From a virus, in IMG/VR virus record IMGVR_UViG_3300012000_000002, positions 1 to 64,000 of that record: a stretch of DNA of 64,000 nt, one strand, 5' to 3'. Below, in pieces: positions 16,823 through 26,411 of the stretch (its first letter is position 1; every line of letters begins with the position of its first letter). The position numbers and the translations under genes are program-made. The notes below the pieces were generated by a model that did no database searches, was not told where the DNA came from, and saw only the letters and a program-made list of their open reading frames with translations.

Positions 16823-19060
16823 TCAGTATTTGCGTGCGCCGTTTCCTGAGTCAAGAACCATTTTCTTGACGATTTGGCAATCCCAGTAAACTGTTCCTGC
16901 TGATGCTGCACCCTTAGCGATGATATCGATACCACCAGCGTAGGTTTGAATGTCTACGTCGAGTTGTGCGCCGAGGCTACCAAAGAATTCTTTGGAAAGT
17001 TCGGTTGCTGCTGCTTGAACATCTGAGCCGTCGTGCATTGCTGCTACGGAGATCTTCCATGCTGCGGCGTTTGAACCACCACGGGCGATAACTTCGATTT
17101 CGTATTTAGCCATGTCACCAGAAACAAGTGTTTGGGAAAGCATTGCTGCTGTACCTGCGTCAACTGTTGAAACTGGGTTTGAGGAAGAGATTGGTGACAT
17201 GTTGATGCCACCAACGACGAGTGAGCCGAAGTCACCGGTTCCGGGCACTGCGAAGGTGCCGTGGAAGGTGGCTGTGCCGTATACGTCTAGGTCACCAGAG
17301 AAGCTTGCGCTTGCTGCTGAGAGGTCGCCTGTAAAGGAACCAGAACCTACTACGTCGATGCTTTGTGCGAAATCTGCTGTACCTGTGACATTGAGTGTGT
17401 CAAGGTCTGAAAGACCTGTTACTGCGAGGCCAGCAAGTGTTGTTTGACCGTAAACGGTCAAATCGTTACCGATGAGTAGGTCACCGGAGATTGATGCGCT
17501 GTTGGTCATTGACACTTGGCCAGCAACACCGAGGGTTTGGAGAATGGTTACGCCACCAGAGAAGCTGCCAGATCTTGCTGAGAGGTCACCAAATGTAGAA
17601 ATGCTTCCTGCGGAGAAAGCACCAACCACACCGGCTGTTCCTTGAACGGAGAGATCTCCAGCAAAGCTTGCGCTTTGTGCGGAAACGTCACCAGAGAATA
17701 GGCCGTGGAATGCGTCGATATTTCCTGAGAATGAGCCTGTACCTGAAACAGCAATGCTTGAACTAAAGATTGCTGCACCTGCTACTGCGAGGCTTGCTGC
17801 ATCGAGTGCTCCTACGCTTGCTGCACCAGCAACATCAAGTGCGCCACCGATGTTGGCATCACCAGAGATGTTGAGCTCACGCCAACGTTGTGATGGAATA
17901 CCGAGGTCGTAGGTGAGGTCGATTGATGGAATCCAATCAAGGTTGGATACCCATGAACCAGATGCTCCACCAATTGCGTTTGCAAATTTGATTGCTGGCA
18001 TTTCGCTGCCACCAACTTCAACTTCGATACCTGCGTTGTTTGACATTGCACGGCCTGTTGAGCCGCTCATGAGGGTTACTAGACCGTCTTCGACAACAAG
18101 TTGTGTAACTTGTGCTTCGATACGGTCACCCATGACGGTGAGGTCGCCGCTAACAATAAGGTCACCAGCAACTGCTGTGTCGCCACTTGAAGCTGCTACG
18201 GTGAATTTGTTTGTTGCAACTGAGAAGTTACCAGCAACGTTAGCTGTTAGAGCAACTTCGAGAGCACCGCTTACGTTAAGGTCAGCCTTAGCGTATACGT
18301 CGTCTTGGAATGTTGCAATACCATCAACGTTTAGTGTGCTGTCGAGGTCTGCTGCGCCTTGAACGTTCATTGTGCTGTAAGCTGTTACTGCACCGTGAAG
18401 GTCTGAGGCAAGAGCTACATCGAGAGTACCGTTGAGGTCTGCGTTACCTGCTACTGCAAGAGCACCACCAGCTTGGAGGTCGCTTGATGCAGAGACTTTA
18501 CCAGCTTGGACGAGGATATCGCCTGCTGAGAACACTGCACCGGCTGAACCTGTAAGTTGAGCAACTGATGCTGTTATTGCAACATCAAGGTAATCAGCTT
18601 CAAGGTTGGTGAATGCTGCTGTACCAGCATGAAGTTCTGCCCAGCGTTTTGATGCTGAACCGAGGTCATATGCTAGATCAGATTGTGGCAATACGTCAAC
18701 CATATCTGCTTGACCGTCAACCTTGAGGGTTGAGGAAAGCAATGCGGCTGCGCTGCCGGTGAGTTCACCAGTGATACGAACTGCTTGTGCAAAGTCAGCA
18801 TCGCCAGCAACATCTAGAAGGTTACCAGCATAAACTGCACCTTGGAGATGTGATTCTGAAGCAATGCTTAGGTTTGCAGAACCAGTGATATCAAGATCAA
18901 CAACGATTTTGTTATCGAAGTCTGCTTGACCTGATACTAAAAGTGTGCTTGCTGCTGTTAGAGAACCTGTAATGTAGGCTTCTGTGGCATCAAGCTTTTT
19001 GTGAAGTGAGCCGCTATCTGATGAGTTTAGATGAGCGTATTTCTTGGAAATAATTGCCAT
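16823..19060 (-). CDS. long repetitive virion fibre protein
   Basis: 745 residues built from many short strand-turn repeats of the kind G-S-L-x-V-x-G-x-A-x-F, as in fibrous beta-structured phage proteins. Two copies of a YDLG-x6-RW-x-EL motif (LAYDLGSASKRWAELHAG and LTYDLGIPSQRWRELNISG) flank a segment VSGDLTVMGDRIEAQVTQL that is common in phage fibres. The C-terminal domain (GTVYWDCQIVKKMVL) is shared with the fibre at 32758. Composition is unusually Ala/Gly/Ser-rich and the gene is more GC-rich than its neighbours, as for highly expressed structural genes. ATG 19060 has a GAGG site; longer starts lack one. Confidence 0.75.
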   Translation of the reverse strand: MAIISKKYAHLNSSDSGSLHKKLDATEAYITGSLTAASTLLVSGQADFDNKIVVDLDITGSANLSIASESHLQGAVYAGNLLDVAGDADFAQAVRITGELTGSAAALLSSTLKVDGQADMVDVLPQSDLAYDLGSASKRWAELHAGTAAFTNLEADYLDVAITASVAQLTGSAGAVFSAGDILVQAGKVSASSDLQAGGALAVAGNADLNGTLDVALASDLHGAVTAYSTMNVQGAADLDSTLNVDGIATFQDDVYAKADLNVSGALEVALTANVAGNFSVATNKFTVAASSGDTAVAGDLIVSGDLTVMGDRIEAQVTQLVVEDGLVTLMSGSTGRAMSNNAGIEVEVGGSEMPAIKFANAIGGASGSWVSNLDWIPSIDLTYDLGIPSQRWRELNISGDANIGGALDVAGAASVGALDAASLAVAGAAIFSSSIAVSGTGSFSGNIDAFHGLFSGDVSAQSASFAGDLSVQGTAGVVGAFSAGSISTFGDLSARSGSFSGGVTILQTLGVAGQVSMTNSASISGDLLIGNDLTVYGQTTLAGLAVTGLSDLDTLNVTGTADFAQSIDVVGSGSFTGDLSAASASFSGDLDVYGTATFHGTFAVPGTGDFGSLVVGGINMSPISSSNPVSTVDAGTAAMLSQTLVSGDMAKYEIEVIARGGSNAAAWKISVAAMHDGSDVQAAATELSKEFFGSLGAQLDVDIQTYAGGIDIIAKGAASAGTVYWDCQIVKKMVLDSGNGARKY

Positions 19061-19089
19061 GACGTTCCTCTTGTTGAAAAACAGAGAAT

Positions 19090-19103
19090 ACAAGGTACCT
19101 TGT
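19090..19103. promoter_or_regulatory. perfect 14-base palindrome upstream of fibre gene
   Basis: ACAAGGTACCTTGT, a perfect inverted repeat 30 bases before the ATG of the fibre at 16823-19060, in the largest gap of the block (19061-19247). A second small inverted repeat (GACCAA/TTGGTC) lies near 19157-19172. It could be an operator or an RNA hairpin; there is no direct evidence of function. Confidence 0.4.
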
Positions 19104-19247
19104 AAGCCATGATCGAATTATCTGGATCTCCCAAGGACATTATATTCACTATTTGACCAAATGGTTGGTCACTGTATAATTATTTTCTCACTTGGAATTT
19201 TTTCGTTGTTTTTAATTTTTTCCTGTATTTTTACACGTTTTTTTAAT

Positions 19248-20255
19248 TTAGCCTACAGCGAACTTGCCATGTAGGGTCCAATCAATTAAGTGAGGTGCAG
19301 AGCCAGTTACGTCAACTAAAAGTTGATCGTTTAAAGTACGAATGTTAAAATCCCAACCACTTGTTGTAATATTTGGAATTGTTTGAACAAGATCATTAAC
19401 AAACAATGTTCCATTACCTTGATTGAACATATAAAGAGAAAACTTAAAACGACTATGCTCAGTAAATGTTGTATTTTTTGCCAGAATGGTAAACTCTGCA
19501 TCAACCATTGTGCCGGTCACAGGAACGTTTAACGTAAACATAGTTCCGTATATTGATACCGAACCTGTCATACCATAGTGGGAAATAAGATTAAGTTCTC
19601 TAGTGGTTGAAGGATCAATGCTGTAGTTGTTAACAAGTTCGTTTTCCCAAACAATGTTACTGCCTTCAAATCTAACTTCTGGACCTTGAATTTCAACAGA
19701 GCCAGTTGTGGCAAAGCTATCTCCTGTGTCAAACCATTGAGCCCCTCCACCACCTAATGAACCACTTCCAGATTCTAATAAGCTTTGAAGTGTTTGACCT
19801 TTATAGATGTAAATTGTGGCGGTTGCTGGAGCAGGACTCGCATTAGCGATTTGTTGAAAGAAAATACCGGGCTGATATTGATAAACCCAATCACGAGAAT
19901 CGAATTCTGTTATTCTTGTTCCGTCTGCTGCCCTAATAACGGCTTCATATGCGTTGCTGAACGAGTGAGGAACAGTGTTATTAATTCTTTGACCGGCTTT
20001 AGGATGCCCAGCAGGATAATATGTGAAAAAGGCTCTACCGTTAGATGTTGGATCTGGAAGTAGAGTCGCTTGAATCTGCTCAACTAATGCAGGATCTGGT
20101 GTATCTGTAAGTTGTGACAGCCAAACAGTGTCAGAACCAACTATAAAACGAAACTCTTCTTCTTCGTTTCCTAGTTCTTTATTTGTGGCTGTATGAGCTT
20201 TACCTTGAGTATTTTTAAATGCTAAGGCAGCTTTGTTCGCATCAGATAACGCCAT
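19248..20255 (-). CDS. structural/fibre protein
   Basis: 335 residues, no catalytic motif. The N terminus MALSDANKAALAFKNTQGKA is helical and charged, followed by a mixed domain (WLSQLTDTPDPALVEQIQAT). After a glycine-rich hinge SGSGSLGGGGAQW near residue 170 comes a beta-rich C-terminal domain (VEIQGPEVRFEG, GTMFTLNVPVTGTMVDAEF) that ends in GKFAVG. The layout of attachment domain, Gly hinge and jelly-roll-like tip is typical of virion decoration or fibre-tip proteins. It starts eight bases after the upstream fibre stop and lacks a clear ribosome site, consistent with coupled translation. Confidence 0.6.
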   Translation of the reverse strand: MALSDANKAALAFKNTQGKAHTATNKELGNEEEEFRFIVGSDTVWLSQLTDTPDPALVEQIQATLLPDPTSNGRAFFTYYPAGHPKAGQRINNTVPHSFSNAYEAVIRAADGTRITEFDSRDWVYQYQPGIFFQQIANASPAPATATIYIYKGQTLQSLLESGSGSLGGGGAQWFDTGDSFATTGSVEIQGPEVRFEGSNIVWENELVNNYSIDPSTTRELNLISHYGMTGSVSIYGTMFTLNVPVTGTMVDAEFTILAKNTTFTEHSRFKFSLYMFNQGNGTLFVNDLVQTIPNITTSGWDFNIRTLNDQLLVDVTGSAPHLIDWTLHGKFAVG

Positions 20256-20263
20256 TGATTAAA

Positions 20264-22213
20264 TCACAAGAAAGTAAATAAGATATTCGAAAGAGAACCA
20301 GAAAAGTTGTAGGGTACTGTGATTTTAAGATATACCCTATAGTTTGAACTGACTATGTTCTTGACACCAATTGTAAGACCCCAATCTGTGTTTAAAGCTC
20401 TTCCTACTCCGAAAGAAGCAGCTCTACCACCGTTGCCATCGTTATATTGTCCGCTTATAAAATCATCGTATGCACATAACCAACCTGTTTGTGTGGGAGC
20501 TTTAAATTCCACCTTCATTTGATTAGCTGCACTAAATATGTCAGATACGTGAACAATAACCGCACCTGAGCCGTTTATACGCAAAACAAAGTTTGCTGCC
20601 GCATCCGTGCCAATAAACATACGATAATATGTTCTGTCACCAGTACCCATTCCTGTGCTGTAATCAACATTACCTACAGGACCGTTTGCTATAGCTCCCC
20701 AGTTAACTGAACCTCGTTTCAACTTAGCTTCTACAACTTGTAACCCATCATTGTATCCTACCGTAGAAGCTTCAACAAGTGAAATACTACTATCCCATGA
20801 ACCTGTAACTAATGCTGTGCTATTAAAATCAGAATTTGAAGGTAAACGATAAAGTTCTGAAGTAAACGTTTCATTTATGTTTGTAGAAGTATTTGCTACA
20901 TTATCAAGTAATATGTGGCTTACAGCAACTCCAGAACTTTGAACTGATGGGCCGAATACTGTTGGAATTGTTGTTCGAATAGAAACCGATCCATCAAGCA
21001 AACGAATGCCTGACGTTTGAAACAAAACGTTTTTAAAAACTTCGAAAAGTTTTGTTTGATCTCCACCAGCAGCAGGAAGATATTCAGCAGCTACAGATTG
21101 TAAACCATAGTTTGTTGTATATTGAACTAAGTTATGACTGTATACACTTCCATCGTAAACGTTTGAACCTATAACAGAATATTCAAATGATCCACCTGTG
21201 TAATACGCAACACCAGACAAATACTTTGTACCAGTTAAACTCAATCCAGTTATTTGTTCATTGTTATAAACAATGTTTTCACCTTCACCATCGATAAACC
21301 ATTGAATTTCATTTGTTGTGTGGCTGGTACCATTGATTTGATGTACAACCTTCATGGTGTTATAACCACGACGTTGGTGAGAAGCTCCTATCTTCCATAA
21401 ACCGGTTCGATATTTAAAACCCTCGAAAGCTATACCTGTTGTTGGAAACAATACGCTTTGTGTTGTTGATAAAACAAAACCGGTTTCTGAATCGTTAACT
21501 GCGCCTTCTGTTGCTAAGTTTACGGTGCGGACAATTGAATCATTGAGATACAAGTTTAATGTTCCTGTATCTCCTTGATTTAAGGAACCAGTTGAATAAG
21601 CTGCGAATGGCGAACCCGGTCCTATACCAACGTTGTCTGCTAGTTTTCCAGACAGTGTAGAGCCACTTTGAAAAATACCAAAATTGTTTGTAGCTGGTGC
21701 ATACAAATCATCTACGCTTTTTGAAGGAACTGGAAAATGCTCATTATATGGATGAGCATCATCTACCATTAATCTTCCTGTATTCCCTGCGTTGTTAGAA
21801 GAAAGGGAAGATAGATAAGGAGGTCTAGATGGAGCAAGAGCTTTTAAAAGGTTGTTTATTTCTTTGATAGCGTGACCAATTGTTGTGGTTGCTGTCCATG
21901 TTTCAAACAATCCTTCTTGATAAGATAAATCTGGAAGGTTCTGTCCAAGGGGTAAACCTTGTAACGCAACAACCGTTCCAGATAATGTTAGTCCACCACC
22001 AACAACCGATCTTTTATTTTCTGAGCCAGATATATAGAAAAAGGTATCTGCTCCAATGCTTCCTGTGTCAAATGTTGATGCAATGTTTCCAGCTAACGGT
22101 GGCTCACCATCGTTCTCGTATCCATAAAGTAATATGGACGCACTGGTACCTGTAGAACCAGAAGCAATGATCTTGTTTGTGCGTATTTGGGAAGCTCTAA
22201 AATCATATGCCAT
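20264..22213 (-). CDS. tail fibre/adhesin with shared anchor domain (copy A)
   Basis: 649 residues. The N terminus MAYDFRASQIRTNKIIASGS, followed by GSIGADTFFYISGSE, is the anchor shared with the genes at 26408 and 32758. The remainder is a long beta-rich segment without repeats (QWFIDGEGENIVYNN, YLSGVAYYTGGSFEYSV, DRTYYRMFIG) ending in a hydrophobic strand FSGSLSNILFTFL. This C-terminal segment differs from the other two fibres, so it probably sets a different receptor specificity. I see no catalytic motif. The start is divergent from dnaJ, with a palindrome TTCATATATATGAA (22261-22274) in the gap. Confidence 0.7.
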   Translation of the reverse strand: MAYDFRASQIRTNKIIASGSTGTSASILLYGYENDGEPPLAGNIASTFDTGSIGADTFFYISGSENKRSVVGGGLTLSGTVVALQGLPLGQNLPDLSYQEGLFETWTATTTIGHAIKEINNLLKALAPSRPPYLSSLSSNNAGNTGRLMVDDAHPYNEHFPVPSKSVDDLYAPATNNFGIFQSGSTLSGKLADNVGIGPGSPFAAYSTGSLNQGDTGTLNLYLNDSIVRTVNLATEGAVNDSETGFVLSTTQSVLFPTTGIAFEGFKYRTGLWKIGASHQRRGYNTMKVVHQINGTSHTTNEIQWFIDGEGENIVYNNEQITGLSLTGTKYLSGVAYYTGGSFEYSVIGSNVYDGSVYSHNLVQYTTNYGLQSVAAEYLPAAGGDQTKLFEVFKNVLFQTSGIRLLDGSVSIRTTIPTVFGPSVQSSGVAVSHILLDNVANTSTNINETFTSELYRLPSNSDFNSTALVTGSWDSSISLVEASTVGYNDGLQVVEAKLKRGSVNWGAIANGPVGNVDYSTGMGTGDRTYYRMFIGTDAAANFVLRINGSGAVIVHVSDIFSAANQMKVEFKAPTQTGWLCAYDDFISGQYNDGNGGRAASFGVGRALNTDWGLTIGVKNIVSSNYRVYLKITVPYNFSGSLSNILFTFL

Positions 22214-22285
22214 AACGAGAATTCTTTAAGTTTTAAAACCAACGGTTAGCCAGTATTCTATTCATATATATGAACTTACTGTACA

Positions 22286-23263
22286 ATGGAAAACGATAGC
22301 ATGAACTTTTACGATATATTAGGTTTAAACCAAAATTGTTCTCAAGAAGAAGTTAAAGCTGCTTTTAGAAGCAAAGCCATGCAATACCATCCAGATCGTA
22401 ATCCCAACAACAAACAAGCAGAAGAAACGTTTAAAAAAATAAACTCTGCATATGAAGTTCTTGGTGATCCTCAAAAGCGTATGCAATACGATCAACAACA
22501 AAATCCAAAACGCTCTGGTTTTTTTCGCAGCCAAAACTTTACTAGCCCCGAAGAAATGTTCACCAGCTTGTTTGGTAATTTTGCAACTGTTCAAAACATC
22601 AACATACCCAGACACCAAACAAACATTGCTCTTACTTTAGCAGAAACACTTAAAAATCAAGAAAAAACAATTGCTATAGCACTCAAAAACAAATGCTCGA
22701 AATGTCTTGGCACTGCTATCGGCAAAGGAGAACGTTGCAAAACCTGTCAAGGTAATGGTTGCAATTTTTGTGGTGGTTTAGGTGTTTGCTATCCTAGATG
22801 TGATTTGTGTAATGGAGCAGGATTTTCTACCGAACAAAAAGAAGTCAAGCTTGATATTCCAAAAGGATTGTTCACAAAAACTCAGTTAAACATCAACACA
22901 CCATATGGTATGGTGTTGGTCAACATAACAGTAGATTATCCATCGAACATCAAGCTTGGTGCTGGCGGTAGATTGATAATGCATGTGCCTATTCCATATC
23001 ATATTGCTGTGTTAGGTGGTGTGCATCCCGTTGAAACAATTGAAGGTGGTACCGTTAACGTTAGATTTCCTCCGCTTACAAAAGTGGATCAACTCATTAA
23101 AATCAAAGGCAAAGGTTTATATTCTGGCCCTAATGCATCAGAAAGAAACGATCTTTTCTTATCGACTTATATTGCAATGCCAGAAAACATATCTGACGAA
23201 CATAAAACAATAGTTGAGCAACTTGCCAATCTATACAACAGAGAGGAATCAAAACATGAGTGA
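22286..23263 (+). CDS. DnaJ/Hsp40-like co-chaperone
   Basis: Residues 6-70 form a J domain (YDILGLNQNCSQEEVKAAFR) with the catalytic HPD in MQYHPDRNP. After a short G/F-like linker comes a compact zinc region with four CxxC motifs (CSKCLG, CKTCQGNG, CNFCGGLGVC, CDLCNGAG), then the C-terminal peptide-binding beta domains (LDIPKGLFTKTQLNI, HPVETIEGGTVNVRFPPLT). It is a complete type-I DnaJ at 325 residues, with the zinc repeats tightened compared with E. coli (376). It would stimulate a host DnaK. An alternative ATG at 22301 (MNFYDILGL) may be the true start, since TACAAT overlaps the first ATG. Confidence 0.9.
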   Translation: MENDSMNFYDILGLNQNCSQEEVKAAFRSKAMQYHPDRNPNNKQAEETFKKINSAYEVLGDPQKRMQYDQQQNPKRSGFFRSQNFTSPEEMFTSLFGNFATVQNINIPRHQTNIALTLAETLKNQEKTIAIALKNKCSKCLGTAIGKGERCKTCQGNGCNFCGGLGVCYPRCDLCNGAGFSTEQKEVKLDIPKGLFTKTQLNINTPYGMVLVNITVDYPSNIKLGAGGRLIMHVPIPYHIAVLGGVHPVETIEGGTVNVRFPPLTKVDQLIKIKGKGLYSGPNASERNDLFLSTYIAMPENISDEHKTIVEQLANLYNREESKHE

Positions 23264-23507
23264 CACACAACGTTACAACCTTAGCGACGAATTCATTGCA
23301 CAAGTAGCAAAGCTACTTCAATTGGCTATGCTTACAGGAACAAGCATCCATGACAATCTTCGTTTGGTGCAAGTTATACCATCTGCCGAAGGCAAACTAG
23401 TTCTAACAGATGAATACAAAAAAAGCTTCGAAGCCAACATCCAAAAGATGCTGGCCGAAGCTGAAGATATCAAGGATGATATGCGATCTACAATCGCTCA
23501 AGCTTGA
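23256..23507 (+). CDS. hypothetical small protein
   Basis: 83 residues, largely helical (DEFIAQVAKLLQLAMLTGTS and SFEANIQKMLAEAEDIKDDM). The ATG has GAGAGGA upstream and overlaps the dnaJ stop by eight bases, so the two are coupled. A pattern of this type (a helix pair around VQVIPSAEGKLVLT) is seen in small phage regulators, but I do not recognise the family. Confidence 0.6.
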   Translation: MSDTQRYNLSDEFIAQVAKLLQLAMLTGTSIHDNLRLVQVIPSAEGKLVLTDEYKKSFEANIQKMLAEAEDIKDDMRSTIAQA

Positions 23508-23510
23508 TTG

Positions 23511-23957
23511 TTAGCCTTTTGCTTTACGCTTCATTGCAACCTTTTTACCAACCTTCTCGGGCTCTTTAGGAGCCTCTACAACAGTTTCTTGCTTGACCGG
23601 AGTCGATTCTACAACTGGAGCTTCCGGCACGGTAGGAGCAACCACGGTGGTTGGTGCTACCTCAACGGTAGGTTCTTCACTCTTCGTAGGTAGATGATAA
23701 ATCATTTCTACCTGAGATCGAAGAATCTGTACTAGCGCATCCAAAATCTTGGTTATAACTCTGCCAAGATAATACCCAAAAAACACACCAATGAAAATAA
23801 TACCAAGACGGTTTGCTACGGATTCAGCATGAAGTGGAATAATGCTGGCAGTACCTAGAACCGCACCAATACACACCGAAATATATGGTAGGATATTACT
23901 GTAATATTGAAGACTTAGAATCGATTTGTTAAGACGGTTAATGTCGCTTTTATCCAT
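23511..23957 (-). CDS. membrane protein with two TM segments and Pro/Glu/Val tail
   Basis: Two hydrophobic segments (ILPYISVCIGAVLGTASIIP near residue 20 and LGIIFIGVFFGYYLGRVI near residue 55) are followed by an amphipathic helix. A disordered tail of about 55 residues, rich in V, E, P and T (VEVAPTTVVAPTVPEAP), ends in a basic KKVAMKRKAKG. A holin-like role is possible, but the long tail and the position away from the lysis genes make it uncertain; a membrane anchor is an alternative. GAGG precedes the ATG. The gene converges on dnaJ-23256. Confidence 0.6.
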   Translation of the reverse strand: MDKSDINRLNKSILSLQYYSNILPYISVCIGAVLGTASIIPLHAESVANRLGIIFIGVFFGYYLGRVITKILDALVQILRSQVEMIYHLPTKSEEPTVEVAPTTVVAPTVPEAPVVESTPVKQETVVEAPKEPEKVGKKVAMKRKAKG

Positions 23958-23996
23958 TTTTACCTCGCAATGTTAAATACGTTTCGCTATCAGCAA

Positions 23997-25100
23997 TTAT
24001 GCCCAGTAGTTATACGACCGGCGGCCACCCCGAGCAACAAAACTTGGCTTATAAGTGTTCTTGACAGGAGCAGGAGTCTCACCACCATCGCACTCAAGAA
24101 TATCGTAGTGCTCGCCAAAAAGCTTGACAATGCTATCCTTGTGCTGCTTGTTGATAGCCCACAGCTTCGATGCAGCATCATAAGAGCGTTCCCTAGCAGG
24201 GATGTTCTTGATCTCGTCAATAAGCCTACGAGTAACAGACTTGTCCCAATCAAACTTAAGCGTAAAATCGGTTGAACGATTAATGATGTGAGCTACAGGC
24301 TTTCCGGTAAGCTTGCGCTGCTCTGCAACCTTGACAGGGTTAGCAGCAATCCAAGCTTTGCACTGTTCAACAATCTCGTCAACCTTGCCATCAAAGCAAG
24401 GCCAAAACTCCATACAAGCAGCGATAAACTTCTCGTATCGAGCAGCGGGAGCCTCAAAAGGCCCACCACGCTTGCGAGGAATAACGATACCGGGAATCAC
24501 ACGCATAGCGTTGAAGCCAGCCTTGTTACTAGAGCCGGTAAGAAACAACTTGCCATTGTCAAACTTAAGCTCTGCTTCACCAGTAGAACTCTCACCAGAA
24601 AGAACACCAGCCAATCCGATAAAGCCGAGATGCTTCACAATTTGAATAAGATGATGCTTGTTATCACGATCCATCGCAAACGAAAGCATGAAATCGATAA
24701 CCTTGGCAATCTGCCTACAATCTTCACCAGAAAAATGAAACGTGAACGTTCCAGTGTTGCTGGCAGCGTTCATAGCAGATTCACTCTTTTCAAAGAGAAA
24801 ATCGTTGAGTGCAGTCCACACAGAACGCACAGCAGCGGGAAGCATATCGACCTTCACTCCGAGTGCATGAGCAGTAGCAAGGGTGAAGTTTGCAGGAATG
24901 GTCTTTGCAAAAAGGTGCGTATCCTTCTTTGCACAAATAGGACCGATACCACGCTCCCACGATGCAGGATCGGTAAGAGGCTGATTACAACGAGAGCAAT
25001 GACGCACATCGTTGCAAGAGCGAGTAATACCTCCGAGCGAGGCAACAAGCTTCGCAATCTTGCTTGAGGAGTTAGCAACCTTGGTGTTATTCTTCTTCAT
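23997..25100 (-). CDS. zinc-finger and HARP-like domain protein
   Basis: The N-terminal region has a zinc site HCSRCNQPLTDPAS followed by GIGPICAKK (C-x2-C...G-x-G-x-x-C), as in DUF6011-type phage proteins. The C-terminal part (TDFTLKFDWDKSVTRRL, then RSYDAASKLWAIN and VKLFGEHYDI) resembles the HARP domain of SNF2-family annealing helicases, here without an ATPase. It probably binds DNA junctions or single strands (inference). The gene is distinctly GC-rich for this genome (35 of 60 bases in the row at 24421). It begins six bases after a strong extended -10 box, so its mRNA is probably leaderless. Confidence 0.65.
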   Translation of the reverse strand: MKKNNTKVANSSSKIAKLVASLGGITRSCNDVRHCSRCNQPLTDPASWERGIGPICAKKDTHLFAKTIPANFTLATAHALGVKVDMLPAAVRSVWTALNDFLFEKSESAMNAASNTGTFTFHFSGEDCRQIAKVIDFMLSFAMDRDNKHHLIQIVKHLGFIGLAGVLSGESSTGEAELKFDNGKLFLTGSSNKAGFNAMRVIPGIVIPRKRGGPFEAPAARYEKFIAACMEFWPCFDGKVDEIVEQCKAWIAANPVKVAEQRKLTGKPVAHIINRSTDFTLKFDWDKSVTRRLIDEIKNIPARERSYDAASKLWAINKQHKDSIVKLFGEHYDILECDGGETPAPVKNTYKPSFVARGGRRSYNYWA

Positions 25101-25106
25101 ACTATT

Positions 25107-25135
25107 AGAATATCATACAGCCATGAATATCTAAA
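25107..25135 (-). promoter_or_regulatory. TTTAGA-N17-TATTCT promoter, leaderless
   Basis: On the minus strand TTTAGA (25135-25130), 17-base spacer ending TGA (extended -10), then TATTCT (25112-25107). The ATG at 25100 follows after exactly six bases and there is no ribosome site. The same arrangement occurs upstream of 53155. Confidence 0.8.
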
Positions 25136-25175
25136 GGTATTTTTTTCTTTTTATTTCCCTGCATTTTAAAGGGGT

Positions 25176-26411
25176 TTATAGCACTTGTTCTAAGTTGATG
25201 TTCCAAAAGTTACCTTTAGCGGTACGATGACGTTTAAAACCTAGATCAACTAGTTTCTTGGCAAGTAACTGTTGCTTGTAGTTGCTAACATTCGTTAAGC
25301 CTTGTGCTTTAATCCATATTAGTCTTGTTTCTATAACTTGATCCAAGGTGCAACGATGCAGTTTCACATCAGATGGTTGCAGCAAAGAAAAAAACTTGTC
25401 ATCCAGCGTTTGTAGTTGTTGAAGTAAGTTTGCTGGAGCAGCACCATTCTTTTTGTTCTTCTTTAACCATGTAACGTATAGTTGATTAACTTTTTCATGT
25501 GAGTTGTTATAAGCTGGATATTTCATAACCGACTCAACAATGGTAGCAATCTCATTTAAAAACGTTTCTGGGTTCTCTACACGTTTAATGTATGTTCGTG
25601 CGTTTTGTTCAAGTTCTGCCTTTAAACAGCCTTTAGCACGATCTGAAGACAACAATCTATGCATTACAACATTTCTTATTCCATTAGGGATAAGCATTGT
25701 TTGCATCATTGTTCTGATGACGGGTACAGGTTCTTGAACCCATGTTTTAAACTGGTTGGTTGGCGGGGATTTAACTCTGGGTTTAACCTTTGCGGTTGTT
25801 TTTGGTTGAGGCTTTGCAAGCAACGTTGCAAGAACGTTTTGTGGTAGATCAGCGATATCAACGTTGTTGATTTTAGCATACCAACCTTTTTTATGTTTGC
25901 TTGGAGGAATTACAACATAACCATCTGTTCCTCTTACGTCTACCTTATCCGCAAGAAGTGACACAGAGTTTTTAATTGGATACTTTGACCAAAACCAAAA
26001 ATGATGACCACCTGATCCTGTTCTATATGAGAACGTATTTGGAAGTGTTTTGATGAATGGATGTTCTTGGGCATCCACATCAATAACTACTAGATATTTG
26101 TTTGTGACTTTTGATAGTCTTCCTGTGGCAAGACCAAAATTCATCTTGTTATAAGCTTCGAACCAATCAAGGATTTTATCTGGTTTGTTTGAAGCAATGA
26201 TTTTCCAGTTGTAGCGAAACAAAGGATGTTTGCCGGGAGCAGAACAATCTTCTTTACCGCATGAACAAACACCATTTTCCCTAATGGAATAAAGAGGTAG
26301 AATATATAGTTCATTTTTCAATACAATATCAGTGATTGTTTCAGCGTTAGACTGTTCCATGCTATCAAAGCTAGCAGATGAAAAACAATCTATAAACTGA
26401 TATGATATCAT
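25176..26411 (-). CDS. archaeo-eukaryotic-type primase-polymerase (Prim-Pol)
   Basis: Residues 30-190 match the bifunctional DNA primase/polymerase N-terminal family: cysteine cluster CSCGKEDCSAPGKHP, catalytic LVVIDVDAQEH (D-x-D), the SGGHHFWFW motif and VDVRGTDGYVVIPPSKHKKG. The C-terminal 200 residues are basic and contain a proline/lysine linker and a helical domain of unknown role. It probably primes DNA synthesis for the helicase at 741. The ATG at 26411 overlaps the stop of the upstream fibre (ATGA), but no ribosome site is seen; an internal ATG at 26360 (MEQSNAET), preceded by a possible TGCTAGCTT -10, may be the true start. Confidence 0.85.
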   Translation of the reverse strand: MISYQFIDCFSSASFDSMEQSNAETITDIVLKNELYILPLYSIRENGVCSCGKEDCSAPGKHPLFRYNWKIIASNKPDKILDWFEAYNKMNFGLATGRLSKVTNKYLVVIDVDAQEHPFIKTLPNTFSYRTGSGGHHFWFWSKYPIKNSVSLLADKVDVRGTDGYVVIPPSKHKKGWYAKINNVDIADLPQNVLATLLAKPQPKTTAKVKPRVKSPPTNQFKTWVQEPVPVIRTMMQTMLIPNGIRNVVMHRLLSSDRAKGCLKAELEQNARTYIKRVENPETFLNEIATIVESVMKYPAYNNSHEKVNQLYVTWLKKNKKNGAAPANLLQQLQTLDDKFFSLLQPSDVKLHRCTLDQVIETRLIWIKAQGLTNVSNYKQQLLAKKLVDLGFKRHRTAKGNFWNINLEQVL

